Assembly (NCBI GenBank): GCA_900769905.1
Contig: CAAGIL010000080.1
Coordinates: 1 to 14,130 of the forward strand
From: Rikenellaceae bacterium
GTDB lineage: Bacteria > Bacteroidota > Bacteroidia > Bacteroidales > UBA932
DNA length: 14,130 nucleotides
Reading direction: 5' to 3'
The position numbers were made by a program, and so were the translations under genes. The notes under the pieces are model-generated. The model ran no database searches, had not been told where the DNA came from, and was given only the letters and a program-made list of their open reading frames with translations. Shown here piece after piece: positions 1-8,000 of this stretch (its first letter is position 1; each line of letters begins with the position of its first letter).

Positions 1-159
1 ATCGGCGACATGGGCTCTATAAAGCTGGTCCGACGACCGATGCGAAAGGCAAAATGGCTAAGAAATCAGACTTCCACGCAAAAAATCTTGGAAGTTTGCG
101 GAATTGAGGATATATTTACTTGCACCGGTGTACATTCGTCTACGAAATTATGTTTATAA
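1..159 (+). other. Left-edge segment, short open frame of unknown status
   Basis: Frame 1 is open from the window edge to a TAA at 157-159 (52 codons), so it could be the 3' end of a gene that starts outside the window. I recognise no family in its translation, and 52 open codons can occur by chance. A 6-bp inverted repeat (CTTCCA at 71-76, TGGAAG at 89-94) could be a weak stem, but it has no following T-run and overlaps the proposed promoter of the next gene. No other gene is visible before 193. Confidence 0.15.
88..118 (+). promoter_or_regulatory. Possible Bacteroidota-type promoter for the acetyltransferase/fRMsr gene
   Basis: TTG at 88-90 is followed after exactly 20 nt by TATATTTA at 111-118, a one-base departure from the Bacteroidota -7 consensus TAnnTTTG. 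The same TTG-N20 spacing occurs before the genes at 1284 and 10248, which supports the call. The leader to the ATG at 193 would be about 65-70 nt. Confidence 0.35.
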
Positions 160-192
160 AGAAAGTATAATACTCTCTGACGAGTTTGAAGT

Positions 193-1134
193 ATGAATGA
201 AACAGGAATAATAACTGCCAAGCGCTTCAACGAACTTTCCCTTGAAGAACTGTATGGAATCCTTCGGGTGCGGTCTGAGGTGTTCGTGACGGGGCAGAAA
301 TGCCTTTATGTGGATCCGGACGGAAAAGATCTGGATTCCGTTCAGGTGTTCGCCTTGGAAGGGGATCGGATTATCGGATGCCTGCGGATATATGGGAAGG
401 AGCCAGGGGTTCTTCAGATAGGAAGGGTAGCCGTGATTGAATCCCAGCGCGGGAGAGGCATAGGAAAGCAGATGATGTGGCAGGCCATAGATTACATCAC
501 CGAAAACCTTTTGGAAGAAAAGATTTATCTTGAGGCGCAGACCTACGCGATAGGCTTTTACGAGAAGCTCGGCTTCAAGGTCATCTCTGGCGAATTCCTC
601 GACGAGGGAATCCCCCACAAGGGAATGGAACTCATTTTGGACAGGGCACCAGATACCGGGAAAGAAGACGCTTCCGCCAAAATCAAAAAAGATAAATATG
701 ATCTTGCGTATAAGCAGGTCGAAGCCCTTGTCGAGGGCGAGGAGGACACGATTGCGATAATGTCCAATGTTGCTGCGATTCTTCACAACACCTTCGGATT
801 CTGGTGGACCGGCTTCTATATCGTCAGGGGCGATGTGCTGGTGCTGGGACCGTTTCAGGGGCCTGTCGCCTGCAGCAGGATTCCGTTCGGCAGGGGAGTT
901 TGCGGCACGGCGTGGCAACGTAAGGAAAGCATCGTCGTCCCGGATGTTGAACAATTCCCCGGACATATCGCCTGCAGCAGTCAGTCCCGCAGCGAGATAG
1001 TTGTCCCGATATTCCGCAATGAAGAGGTAATTGCAGTTCTGGATATAGACAGCAGGAAGCTGAACGCCTTTGATGAAATCGACCGCGAGGGTCTTGAGAG
1101 GATAATGGGACTGATACAATTCGATAAACAATAA
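193..1134 (+). CDS. ElaA-type GNAT acetyltransferase fused to free methionine-(R)-sulfoxide reductase (GAF domain)
   Basis: A 313-aa cytosolic two-domain protein. Residues about 10-150 are an ElaA-like GNAT N-acetyltransferase: the family-typical stretch around residues 25-45 (RSEVF, then QKCLY and DGKD) and an acetyl-CoA loop RGRGIG at 86-91. Residues about 165-310 are a GAF domain of the free methionine-(R)-sulfoxide reductase family, which reduces free Met-R-SO using thioredoxin. Its three cysteines C227, C237 and C261 have spacings of 10 and 24, the same as C84, C94 and C118 of E. coli fRMsr; by homology C261 is the catalytic one. The linker at about 151-168 is charged and probably flexible. 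The reductase half is well supported by all three cysteines; the substrate of the GNAT half is unknown. The fusion suggests an oxidative-stress or metabolite-repair role, which is inference. The next gene has its own promoter. Confidence 0.9.
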   Translation: MNETGIITAKRFNELSLEELYGILRVRSEVFVTGQKCLYVDPDGKDLDSVQVFALEGDRIIGCLRIYGKEPGVLQIGRVAVIESQRGRGIGKQMMWQAIDYITENLLEEKIYLEAQTYAIGFYEKLGFKVISGEFLDEGIPHKGMELILDRAPDTGKEDASAKIKKDKYDLAYKQVEALVEGEEDTIAIMSNVAAILHNTFGFWWTGFYIVRGDVLVLGPFQGPVACSRIPFGRGVCGTAWQRKESIVVPDVEQFPGHIACSSQSRSEIVVPIFRNEEVIAVLDIDSRKLNAFDEIDREGLERIMGLIQFDKQ

Positions 1135-1198
1135 GATGGAGAAGGATCAACTATAATCAGGACAATACAGAAACTGGAGGATGGACTATGATTTGCTC

Positions 1199-1229
1199 TT
1201 GATTGGTGTCGTTATTTATTGTAGATTTG
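1199..1229 (+). promoter_or_regulatory. Bacteroidota-type promoter of the AAA/DUF4143 gene
   Basis: TTG at 1199-1201, a 20-nt spacer, and TAGATTTG at 1222-1229, a perfect TAnnTTTG -7 box. The leader to the ATG at 1284 would be about 45-50 nt. The -7 box sits in the loop of a perfect 8-bp inverted repeat (listed separately). Confidence 0.7.
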
Positions 1230-1237
1230 CAATAAAT
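1214..1237. promoter_or_regulatory. Perfect 8-bp inverted repeat around the -7 box, possible operator
   Basis: ATTTATTG (1214-1221) and CAATAAAT (1230-1237) are exact reverse complements separated by 8 nt, and those 8 nt are the TAGATTTG -7 element. A dimeric repressor bound here would occlude the promoter. The arms are AT-rich, so chance is possible; no regulator gene is visible nearby. Confidence 0.4.
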
Positions 1238-1283
1238 TCCGACTCGGGCATGCGCTTCGAGGAGATAAGAACAAATTGAGATA

Positions 1284-2549
1284 ATGAACGGATATATACA
1301 AAGAGAAGTTTACCTTCAGAAACTGATTGATAGCAGGGAGAACGGATTCGCAAAAGTGGTTACCGGCCCCAGGCGTTGCGGGAAATCTTGGCTTCTTACC
1401 CGTTTGTATAAAGATTACCTTGTTGCTGACGGTGTCCCTGAGGAGGATATTATTATCGTTTCCCTGGATATGGACGATGAGAACAATCAGAGCGAGTTGG
1501 CGGATAAAGAGAAGTTAAAGTCCTACCTTTACAGCAAGATTACCGACCCTGGGCGCATGTATTACGTAATATTGGATGAAATCCAGGAAGTAAAGGGTTT
1601 CGAAAAACTGGTAAATGGACTGAGGGCAAAAGACAATGTAGATGTCTATGTCACTGGCAGCAACGCCAAGTTGCTCTCCAAAGATATCAGTACCATTTTC
1701 CGTGATCGTGGCCAGGAAATCCGCTGCAACCCGTTCTCGTTCAAAGAATTCTGCACCGGGAGGACAGAACCTTTCAGCGAACTGTGGAAGGAGTACTACA
1801 CTTTTGGCGGTATGCCTGGAATGCTCCGTATGAAAACCCCTCTCCAGAAGGCACACTACCTGCAGGATCTTTGGAAGAAAACATATCTCACTGACATTCT
1901 GGAACGCTACCATATTGAGAATGAACTGGCATTGGAGGCGATTGCTGATGGATTGTGCTCGTCCATTGGCTCTCTTACCAATCCGACCAAGATGGCAAAA
2001 TCCCTGCAGAGTATCCAGAATATCAAGATTGATGAAGCTACTGTTCTTAAGTATCTGGGATATATATGTGATTCTTTTCTCTTCGAGGGATCCAGGAGAT
2101 ATGACATCAAAGGCAAAGAGTATTACAAGTCCTTCAAGAAGTATTACTGCGTTGATGTGGGGTTGAGAAACGCCATACTGAATTTTCGTCAGCAGGAGAT
2201 AACCCACATAATGGAAAATGTCATTTACAATGAACTACGTTCCAGGGACTATATGGTTGATGTGGGTTTGGTTGAATCGCGTGAGATGAGGGAAGGAAAG
2301 CAAACATATATTCAGTACGAGGTGGATTTCATCGTCACCAACGGCATTGAAAAATTTTACATTCAGTCGGCATATGCGTTGCCCGATGAAATGAAAAAGA
2401 ATCAGGAGTTGAATCCGCTCAGGAAAATTGGTGATTCTTTTCAAAAGATTGTCATACAGGGTGACGATATAGCGACCTACGTCAATGATGAAGGAATCAT
2501 TTTTATGGGGCTGCATCAATTCTTGATAAACAGAGATATCTTGAAGTAA
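1284..2549 (+). CDS. AAA-family ATPase with C-terminal DUF4143 domain
   Basis: A 421-aa protein of the widespread AAA_14/DUF4143 family, of usual length. The N-terminal ATPase has Walker A GPRRCGKS at residues 28-35 and Walker B YYVILDEIQE at 93-102, then a TGSN sensor-like segment near residue 125. The C-terminal DUF4143 part carries the family's EVDFIV segment followed by YIQ, a region often likened to a PD-(D/E)XK nuclease fold. These genes are common singletons in Bacteroidota and archaeal genomes, often in variable regions, and their function is not established. The coding sequence is visibly more AT-rich than the minus-strand genes to the right, which fits separate acquisition. It has a clear promoter at 1199-1229 and is followed after 53 nt by an acetyltransferase gene that may share its transcript. 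Confidence 0.92.
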   Translation: MNGYIQREVYLQKLIDSRENGFAKVVTGPRRCGKSWLLTRLYKDYLVADGVPEEDIIIVSLDMDDENNQSELADKEKLKSYLYSKITDPGRMYYVILDEIQEVKGFEKLVNGLRAKDNVDVYVTGSNAKLLSKDISTIFRDRGQEIRCNPFSFKEFCTGRTEPFSELWKEYYTFGGMPGMLRMKTPLQKAHYLQDLWKKTYLTDILERYHIENELALEAIADGLCSSIGSLTNPTKMAKSLQSIQNIKIDEATVLKYLGYICDSFLFEGSRRYDIKGKEYYKSFKKYYCVDVGLRNAILNFRQQEITHIMENVIYNELRSRDYMVDVGLVESREMREGKQTYIQYEVDFIVTNGIEKFYIQSAYALPDEMKKNQELNPLRKIGDSFQKIVIQGDDIATYVNDEGIIFMGLHQFLINRDILK

Positions 2550-2602
2550 TTGTCGGATAAGCTTCTGAGATAAGTAAACAGCTAATATCAGCAATTACGA
2601 TA

Positions 2603-3169
2603 ATGATGGAACTCCTGATAGACAGAGAATCGGCAGAAGAGAGAATTGAAACAGTCAGACTCATCCTCCGGCCGTGGCGGGAATCCGACGCAGAGTCCCT
2701 GTTCAGGTACGCCTGCGACCCGGATGTGGGACCCCGGGCTGGATGGCCGCCCCATAAGGACATAGAGGAAAGCAGGAGAGTTATACGTGACATCTTCACA
2801 AATGACCGGACCTGGGCCGTGACACTTCGTGATACAGATGAAGCGATAGGTTGCATGGGGTACTACATCCACGGCGAGAGCAACATCGCCATCGGGGAGA
2901 ATGACGCGGAAATCGGCTATTGGATAGCCAAACCGTACTGGAACCGTGGCCTTGCGACTGAAGCACTCAGGGCAATGGTCAATTACTGTTTCAATATCAA
3001 GGGCTTCCTCACTCTGTGGTCTGATTTCTTCATCGACAACCCGGCCTCCGGACGCGTGATGGAGAAATGCGGATTCAAGGACACCGGAGAGAACAATTGG
3101 TGCAGTCATCTCTATCACGGGGATGACAGACCGGTACACATAATGAAGTTGGAATATGCGCTTGAGTAG
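2603..3169 (+). CDS. GNAT N-acetyltransferase, RimJ/RimL type
   Basis: A 188-aa acetyltransferase of the RimJ/RimL-like Acetyltransf_3 group, of full length. Evidence: the N-terminal strand ETVRLILRPW at residues 16-25; the acetyl-CoA binding region EIGYWIAKPYWNRGLATEA at about 103-121, in which R115 to A118 form the pyrophosphate loop; and the C-terminal N-x-x-S-x-R-V-M-E-K-C-GF segment at about 146-158. Such enzymes acetylate the N-terminal amine of ribosomal proteins or small molecules; the substrate cannot be told here. Two adjacent ATG codons open the frame (2603 and 2606), giving a one-residue ambiguity. No TAnnTTTG box lies in the 53 nt upstream, so it may be transcribed with the ATPase gene. 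It converges with the minus-strand cluster that ends at 3310. Confidence 0.88.
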   Translation: MMELLIDRESAEERIETVRLILRPWRESDAESLFRYACDPDVGPRAGWPPHKDIEESRRVIRDIFTNDRTWAVTLRDTDEAIGCMGYYIHGESNIAIGENDAEIGYWIAKPYWNRGLATEALRAMVNYCFNIKGFLTLWSDFFIDNPASGRVMEKCGFKDTGENNWCSHLYHGDDRPVHIMKLEYALE

Positions 3170-3309
3170 ATTGACTGACCTAGCCCTTGCGGAAGCGGCC
3201 TGAAGTACAAGAACTGTCACGGTAAATATAAATGAATCAATTGCATCCGTGTACCTCTGCGTAAATACGCGCAACTCCTGCGACAATTCCGGGAAGAAGC
3301 AGATAGAGA

Positions 3310-3501
3310 TTATCTTGTGTGATGTCTTTCAATAAAATCATCAATCTCTTCAATGAGCCACTGGTGGCTTTGGGTGTGCAGCACTTCATAATTGTCGGAA
3401 AGGTATTGGGTTACGCCTTTGTTATAGAATAGCTTTGCCACTTCCTCCCCGCTCATCCATTTTGCGAATTTACAATAAAAACCGATAAGGTGGTCAAACA
3501 A
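3310..3501 (-). CDS. Small DUF3791-family protein, probable TTG start
   Basis: This frame encodes a DUF3791-like protein. The C-terminal half has the family's MSGEEVAKLF, YEVLHTQS and IDDFI segments in order. No ATG gives a full-length domain: the only in-frame ATG at or after the family's usual start is the M of WMSGEE, which would remove the first helix. The TTG at 3501-3499 gives a 63-aa product that covers the whole domain and overlaps the stop of the metallophosphoesterase gene by 8 nt, suggesting translational coupling. The frame also runs upstream through the phosphoesterase gene, but that part is out of frame with it and meaningless. DUF3791 proteins are small, of unknown function, and often lie beside DUF3990 genes in toxin-antitoxin-like loci; no DUF3990 gene is seen here. 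The family call is fairly good; the start is uncertain. Confidence 0.6.
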   Translation of the reverse strand: MFDHLIGFYCKFAKWMSGEEVAKLFYNKGVTQYLSDNYEVLHTQSHQWLIEEIDDFIERHHTR

Positions 3502-4255
3502 TCGCAGGCATCCTGACTTCTGCCATCTCAGAGCAGTCCAGCAGGCGGAAGTGTACCCCGTCAATCTTTTCCGACTTGCTCTCGTGGAAGTGCCCGTAAT
3601 ACCATCTCTGCACGGGATGTCCGCTGAGGGAACGATACAACATATCCATCGTCTCCCGCTCAGCATCCAGGTCCGCAGCAAGCTCCGGATCCCGCCTGAG
3701 CCAACTTGATATGCTGCACTTTTCGTTCGGGTAACAGAAAGATGGCGCTGTATGGGTGACGACAGTATCTATCCTGCAGTCCAGGGAATTTATCAGCTCC
3801 TGAGAGAAGACCGGCGCTTCATCCTTCCAATAATGGGCGCATTCCTCTTTCCGGCTGCCCTCGTCCAGGCGTATGCGGTCCAGGCGGTCTATGCTCGTTG
3901 CGCCGCCGACACACAGAACATTATGCCCTGCCGCCTCGACCACGGAATAGTCGGGGATGCACCGGAACCTCCGGTAATTGATTCTCTCCTCCGAGAAGTA
4001 CGCCGGAGCATCGTGATTGCCTCTGATGAAAACCACCCAGTTGTTCGCCTTACGCAGCCTCCCTGCAAGACGGTTGTACAGCGCCTCGTAATACTTGATG
4101 CGGTTGAATCCAAAGCCGCAGTCCCCGGCGACGATGACAACGGTATCTGCTAGCTTATACCTCACGCAGGCATCATACACCAAAGCCTCAAAGTCTCCGT
4201 GTATATCGCCGCAAATGACAAGCGACTGCGCTTCCGGGTAGGAGTACTTTTTCAT
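3494..4255 (-). CDS. Calcineurin-like metallophosphoesterase
   Basis: A 253-aa predicted cytosolic metallophosphoesterase with all dinuclear-metal motifs: GDIHGD at residues 16-21 (D17, H19), GDCG at 44-47 (D45), GNHD at 79-82 (N80, H81), THTAP at 167-171 (H168) and GHFH at 221-224 (H222, H224). The family hydrolyses phosphomonoesters or diesters, including dinucleotides and phosphoproteins; the substrate is unknown. I chose the ATG at 4255 because it leaves a 19-nt gap after the upstream phosphodiesterase gene and begins just before the first strand. The longer frame to 4339 would add 28 residues of low-complexity sequence overlapping that gene. It is the fourth gene of the minus-strand cluster; its 3' end overlaps the DUF3791 start. 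Confidence 0.9.
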   Translation of the reverse strand: MKKYSYPEAQSLVICGDIHGDFEALVYDACVRYKLADTVVIVAGDCGFGFNRIKYYEALYNRLAGRLRKANNWVVFIRGNHDAPAYFSEERINYRRFRCIPDYSVVEAAGHNVLCVGGATSIDRLDRIRLDEGSRKEECAHYWKDEAPVFSQELINSLDCRIDTVVTHTAPSFCYPNEKCSISSWLRRDPELAADLDAERETMDMLYRSLSGHPVQRWYYGHFHESKSEKIDGVHFRLLDCSEMAEVRMPAIV

Positions 4256-4274
4256 TAATATAAACAGTTTGGCG

Positions 4275-5090
4275 CTACCGCGAAGTCTGAAGGTATTTTC
4301 GGAAGAGGTCCGGGCGGTTGGTGATGACCGCATCCGCATTCGGATTCAGATCCTTTGTCTCATTGACGGTCCACAACTTGACTTCCAGCCCCGCCTCGTG
4401 GCAGCGGCGAATGAATTTGTCGGAAGCGAAGCTGTAACAGATATTGATTGAAGAGCACCAGGAGTACTTTTCAAATGAGAACCTGCGGATACCCCCGTCG
4501 AAACAAAGTCCGAACGGCAAGGTGCAGAAAATCAGCTTCTCAACCCTGATGGTAGGATCCAGACTGTGGATTTTCGCTATTACCTCATCGTCGAAAGACT
4601 GGCATATCACATCGTCGTGCATCCCCCTTTCCTCAATCAGACTCAGCACCTTTTCCTCGATGCCGTCATACCTTCCCTTGCGGTACTTCTTGATTTCCAG
4701 CAGCACTCCTGCCCTGCCTTTTATCAAGTCCAGAGCCTCGGCCAGGGTCGGCAGGGCCTCATCAGTCGCTTCACCCGTCTCCCGGTCCAGGGCCCGGGCC
4801 TGCTTGAACTGCTCGAGCGTGAGGTCGCAGATTCTGCCCTTGCGGTCCGTGGTGCGGTTCAAGGTCGGGTCGTGACAAACCACAACCTCCGAGTCCGCGG
4901 TGAGATGTACATCCAGTTCAATCAAGTCCGCACCTGCGCGTATGCCGCTTTCAAATGCCGAAAGCGTGTTCTCATTTCCAATCAGGGCTCCACCCCTGTG
5001 TGCAACGATTTTCATATTTCCTGCTGTTTGTGCATTGCCGGTCGCAAATGCGGCGGCAGCGGCCATCAATGCAAGCAAAAACCTTTTCAT
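4275..5090 (-). CDS. Secreted glycerophosphodiester phosphodiesterase
   Basis: A 271-aa GDPD-family enzyme that would hydrolyse glycerophosphodiesters to glycerol-3-phosphate and an alcohol in the periplasm. Residues 1-21 are a signal peptide: basic MKR, an alanine-rich hydrophobic core, and a probable cleavage after NAQ. There is no lipobox cysteine. Catalytic residues of the TIM barrel are present: H31-R32 in AHRGG, E40-N41, E58 and D60 in ELDVH, and H73-D74. LEIKKY near residue 133 and a late KLWTVNE segment are also typical. The start overlaps the stop of the 1307-aa NTPase gene as ATGA, so it is probably translationally coupled to it. Whether it works with the NTPase or just sits in the same transcript is unknown. 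The middle of the barrel (about residues 185-215) is cysteine-rich and less typical. Confidence 0.92.
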   Translation of the reverse strand: MKRFLLALMAAAAAFATGNAQTAGNMKIVAHRGGALIGNENTLSAFESGIRAGADLIELDVHLTADSEVVVCHDPTLNRTTDRKGRICDLTLEQFKQARALDRETGEATDEALPTLAEALDLIKGRAGVLLEIKKYRKGRYDGIEEKVLSLIEERGMHDDVICQSFDDEVIAKIHSLDPTIRVEKLIFCTLPFGLCFDGGIRRFSFEKYSWCSSINICYSFASDKFIRRCHEAGLEVKLWTVNETKDLNPNADAVITNRPDLFRKYLQTSR

Positions 5091-8000
5091 AAATTCACAT
5101 TAAAAGTCCAACGGAATACAATGCGTACGCTCTTGTCGAACCATTTCACGCAATCCTTGGCCGTGGCTGCCGCCTCCAGGATTTCCGATGCCACCTCGTC
5201 AATTACTTTCTCGTGTATGAGCGCCCAGATGACAAAATTGCCGAACTTGTGCGTAAACAGGTCGGAAAGACGTTCTCCGCCAGGATTGAAACTCAAAATC
5301 TCGTCCTTGTAATGAGCCAGGCCCGGGAAGGTCAGTGCCTGCACGTCTTTCTTCAGGAACTGGTTGACCTCTTTCGGGAAATAGTTCTTGGCTGTGGTCA
5401 AGGCCTTGCCTATCAAGGCAATGATGTCCTCGGCCGTTTCCGGATACCTCTCTGACTCCCTGATCGCAAAACTGTCCAGGGTCTGCTTGTCCGGAATGCC
5501 CTCCATCACAATCTTCAGCAGGTCCAGTGCCGTATTCACGTAGCCGGAATCTGAGATGAGTTCCGAAATGTTGTTGATCAGATGTATGAGCAATTCCCGG
5601 TCCCTGGTGCGCAGGGCCTCGTCTATGAGCTGCCGGAATGCCGGAACGCTCTGACCGGACGGGTCTGCTGCATCCCCGTGTCTGTGGGCATAGACCATTG
5701 CGTACCAAGTCATTACATTCCTCTTATAGAGCCCGATGGAATTTGCTACGGCACTGTTGCGGCCTTTGAAGTAACCGCGGCACCTCCTGGTCCAGTCCAC
5801 GCACCATTCCTCCAGCATATCCCAGACAAACTCCGGAAGTTCTTCCATCTTCATTCCCATCTGGTAGAGGCTGTAAATCACGGACATCTGGGTATAGTCG
5901 AACCACTGCGTCTTGTCGTAGCCGTCGTAGCGCAGATGCTCCAGCACCGGTTTCACGGACTCCCAGTCGCACACCGCCAGAATGACGAGTATGCGCTCCA
6001 GCACGAAATAGCTTAGGCTGTCGCCCGTCTTGTACGCCAGCAGGACGCGGTTGAGATAAGGTTTGAAGTCCGGGGCCTCGGACGCTTTGCTCGGTGCATC
6101 AGGGGCGTAGTATTTTGAATACTGGGTGATGAACTGCGCCATGTCCCGGAAATCCTCCCGGCTCCAGCGGCCTTCCTCCCGTGCGGGGGCGGTCACGGCA
6201 GTATCCCAGAAAGTCTGATACTCAATGACATTGTTCACATAAGCGGACTGGAAGGTGAACTGGCGGCGCATAATCCAGTCGAAGAAAGGCATAAGTACTT
6301 TCAACAGCCTGTATTTGAAGGTGAAATGGCTGAAAATCCTGCGGATGTCGTCCAGGTACTCCAATATCTTGGCGTTGTCCCCGCCCTCCAGCAGGGTGTC
6401 GATCATCATCAGCACCTCCATACGCACCGCCGCCTCCAGGAGAGTGACTGCACGCGAACGCAGGCTCCCCACCGCCACCGTACGTACCAGGGACGGCGCG
6501 ATAGCCGTATCTATCATCCAGTCCACTATCTGCTCCGTGACATTCCTGCGCAGGGGTGCGTAACTGGATGTATGAGTTTTGCCGTAAAGGTAATATACCA
6601 GCATACAGCTGTTGTCCCTGACCTCATTGATGCTTTCGTCCATTATAAGGCTGAAAAGCGAGAACGGATCCTCCGCGTACAGGGACTCGTTGTGGAAGTC
6701 CGAGAGGAAAATTCCGTTCATCAGGGTGGCCGAAGCCAACTGGCGCCGGCGTATATGCGGCCGGAGGTCCAGGGAAAGCCTTCGGTGCGCGGCAATTACC
6801 TCAGAATCAGCCTTGTTGGCGCTGATTTTGGCACACACGGCATTATATTCCTTCACCCGGGACACGGTCTGCGCATCCGTGGCGGAAAGCAGGCGGCGCT
6901 CGATGCCGAAGAGCTGGTGCTCGTAGTTCTCGTTGACCAGCAGGTTCATAACATCCGAAACGAGCGACATCACAAGGAAATCGTCCCCGTGTTTATCCAG
7001 CAGCCCGACTATGGTGTCGGCGTTCCCGCTGTGGAGGTAATCCATCACGAGCACGGAGGAAAGGGTTTCCATAAACACCTCGTTGAGCGCTGCCGTGGAC
7101 ATGGTTCTGACAATCCCCTCTGCCGTAATCCTGCCCTGCGCAGACTCCCGCTCATAGTAGGCCCTCGCCATCACATATTCCAGGAAACGCTCATAGATGA
7201 ACTGGATTTTCTCGTTGTCCACCATCCTCATTATAGGGCGCTCCGGCTTGTTGAGCAGCTCCGCGAAAGCTATGCTGATGCCGTCCCGCTTGAACATAAG
7301 CGATGCGATGCCGTGGAGCGGGTCATCAACAGAGGCGTAGGCGGTCTTGAGGTGGCTGGCGAACACGGAGTCGCAGGCCGTGCCGCCTTCATAGGATTGG
7401 AGCATCCAGGCACCCACCTGCATTATGATGTCCTTCTGACGGCGGCCGGCGTAGGAACGGGAGATGTCGTCCATCATCCTGTCCCACATTGCGATGGAGC
7501 AATACTCGGCATTGTCCGAAGGCAATTTCTTGCCCAGGTAGTTGGTGCAGGCAATCTTGAGCAGCAGCGGGTCCTTGAGTCGGAGCACGCAACTGCGGCG
7601 CAGGTCTTCGAAGCGGGTCTCCATCTGGTAGAGCTCGCCGTAGATGCCATAGGCCTTCTGCACCTCATTGTCGGAAAAGCCCCTCACGGAGAGTTCGTCC
7701 TCCATCCCGCGGCCGTAGAACATGGATGAATCAATAAGCTTGAGCTGAGGCACAAGGCTCTGGTGCCAGGTGAAGTTGCGGCAGGTGAAAAGGAGCTTGA
7801 AACGGGTGTATTCGGGTTTTGCGAAGATGGAGCAGATTTCCTTGAAAAGCATCAACGGCCCGTCGCCGGCGTTTTCCAGCCCGGGATAGGCAATGCACTC
7901 GTTGACGGCATCAAAGAATATATGGACATTGTGCCCCGATTCCGCAGCAACCTTGTGCAGATGGTCGGTAAGGCGGCTCAACGGCTTGCGCCGGGAAAGA

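Noticed and set aside
3183..3270. Possible terminators between the convergent genes (bulged stem at 3183-3199, GCGTAAATACGC at 3259-3270)
   Set aside because: The stems are short or bulged and neither is followed by a T-run on either strand.
2588..3286. Minus-strand open frame of 232 codons opposite the acetyltransferase gene
   Set aside because: The plus-strand frame has clear GNAT motifs; this frame has none.
4256..4339. Longer N-terminus for the metallophosphoesterase (start at 4339)
   Set aside because: The extra 28 residues overlap the GDPD gene out of frame and match nothing in the family; the ATG at 4255 fits better.
6326..7729. Plus-strand open frame of 467 codons inside the NTPase gene
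   Set aside because: Antisense to a protein with intact ATPase motifs; the translation is His/Val/Gly-rich with no domain.
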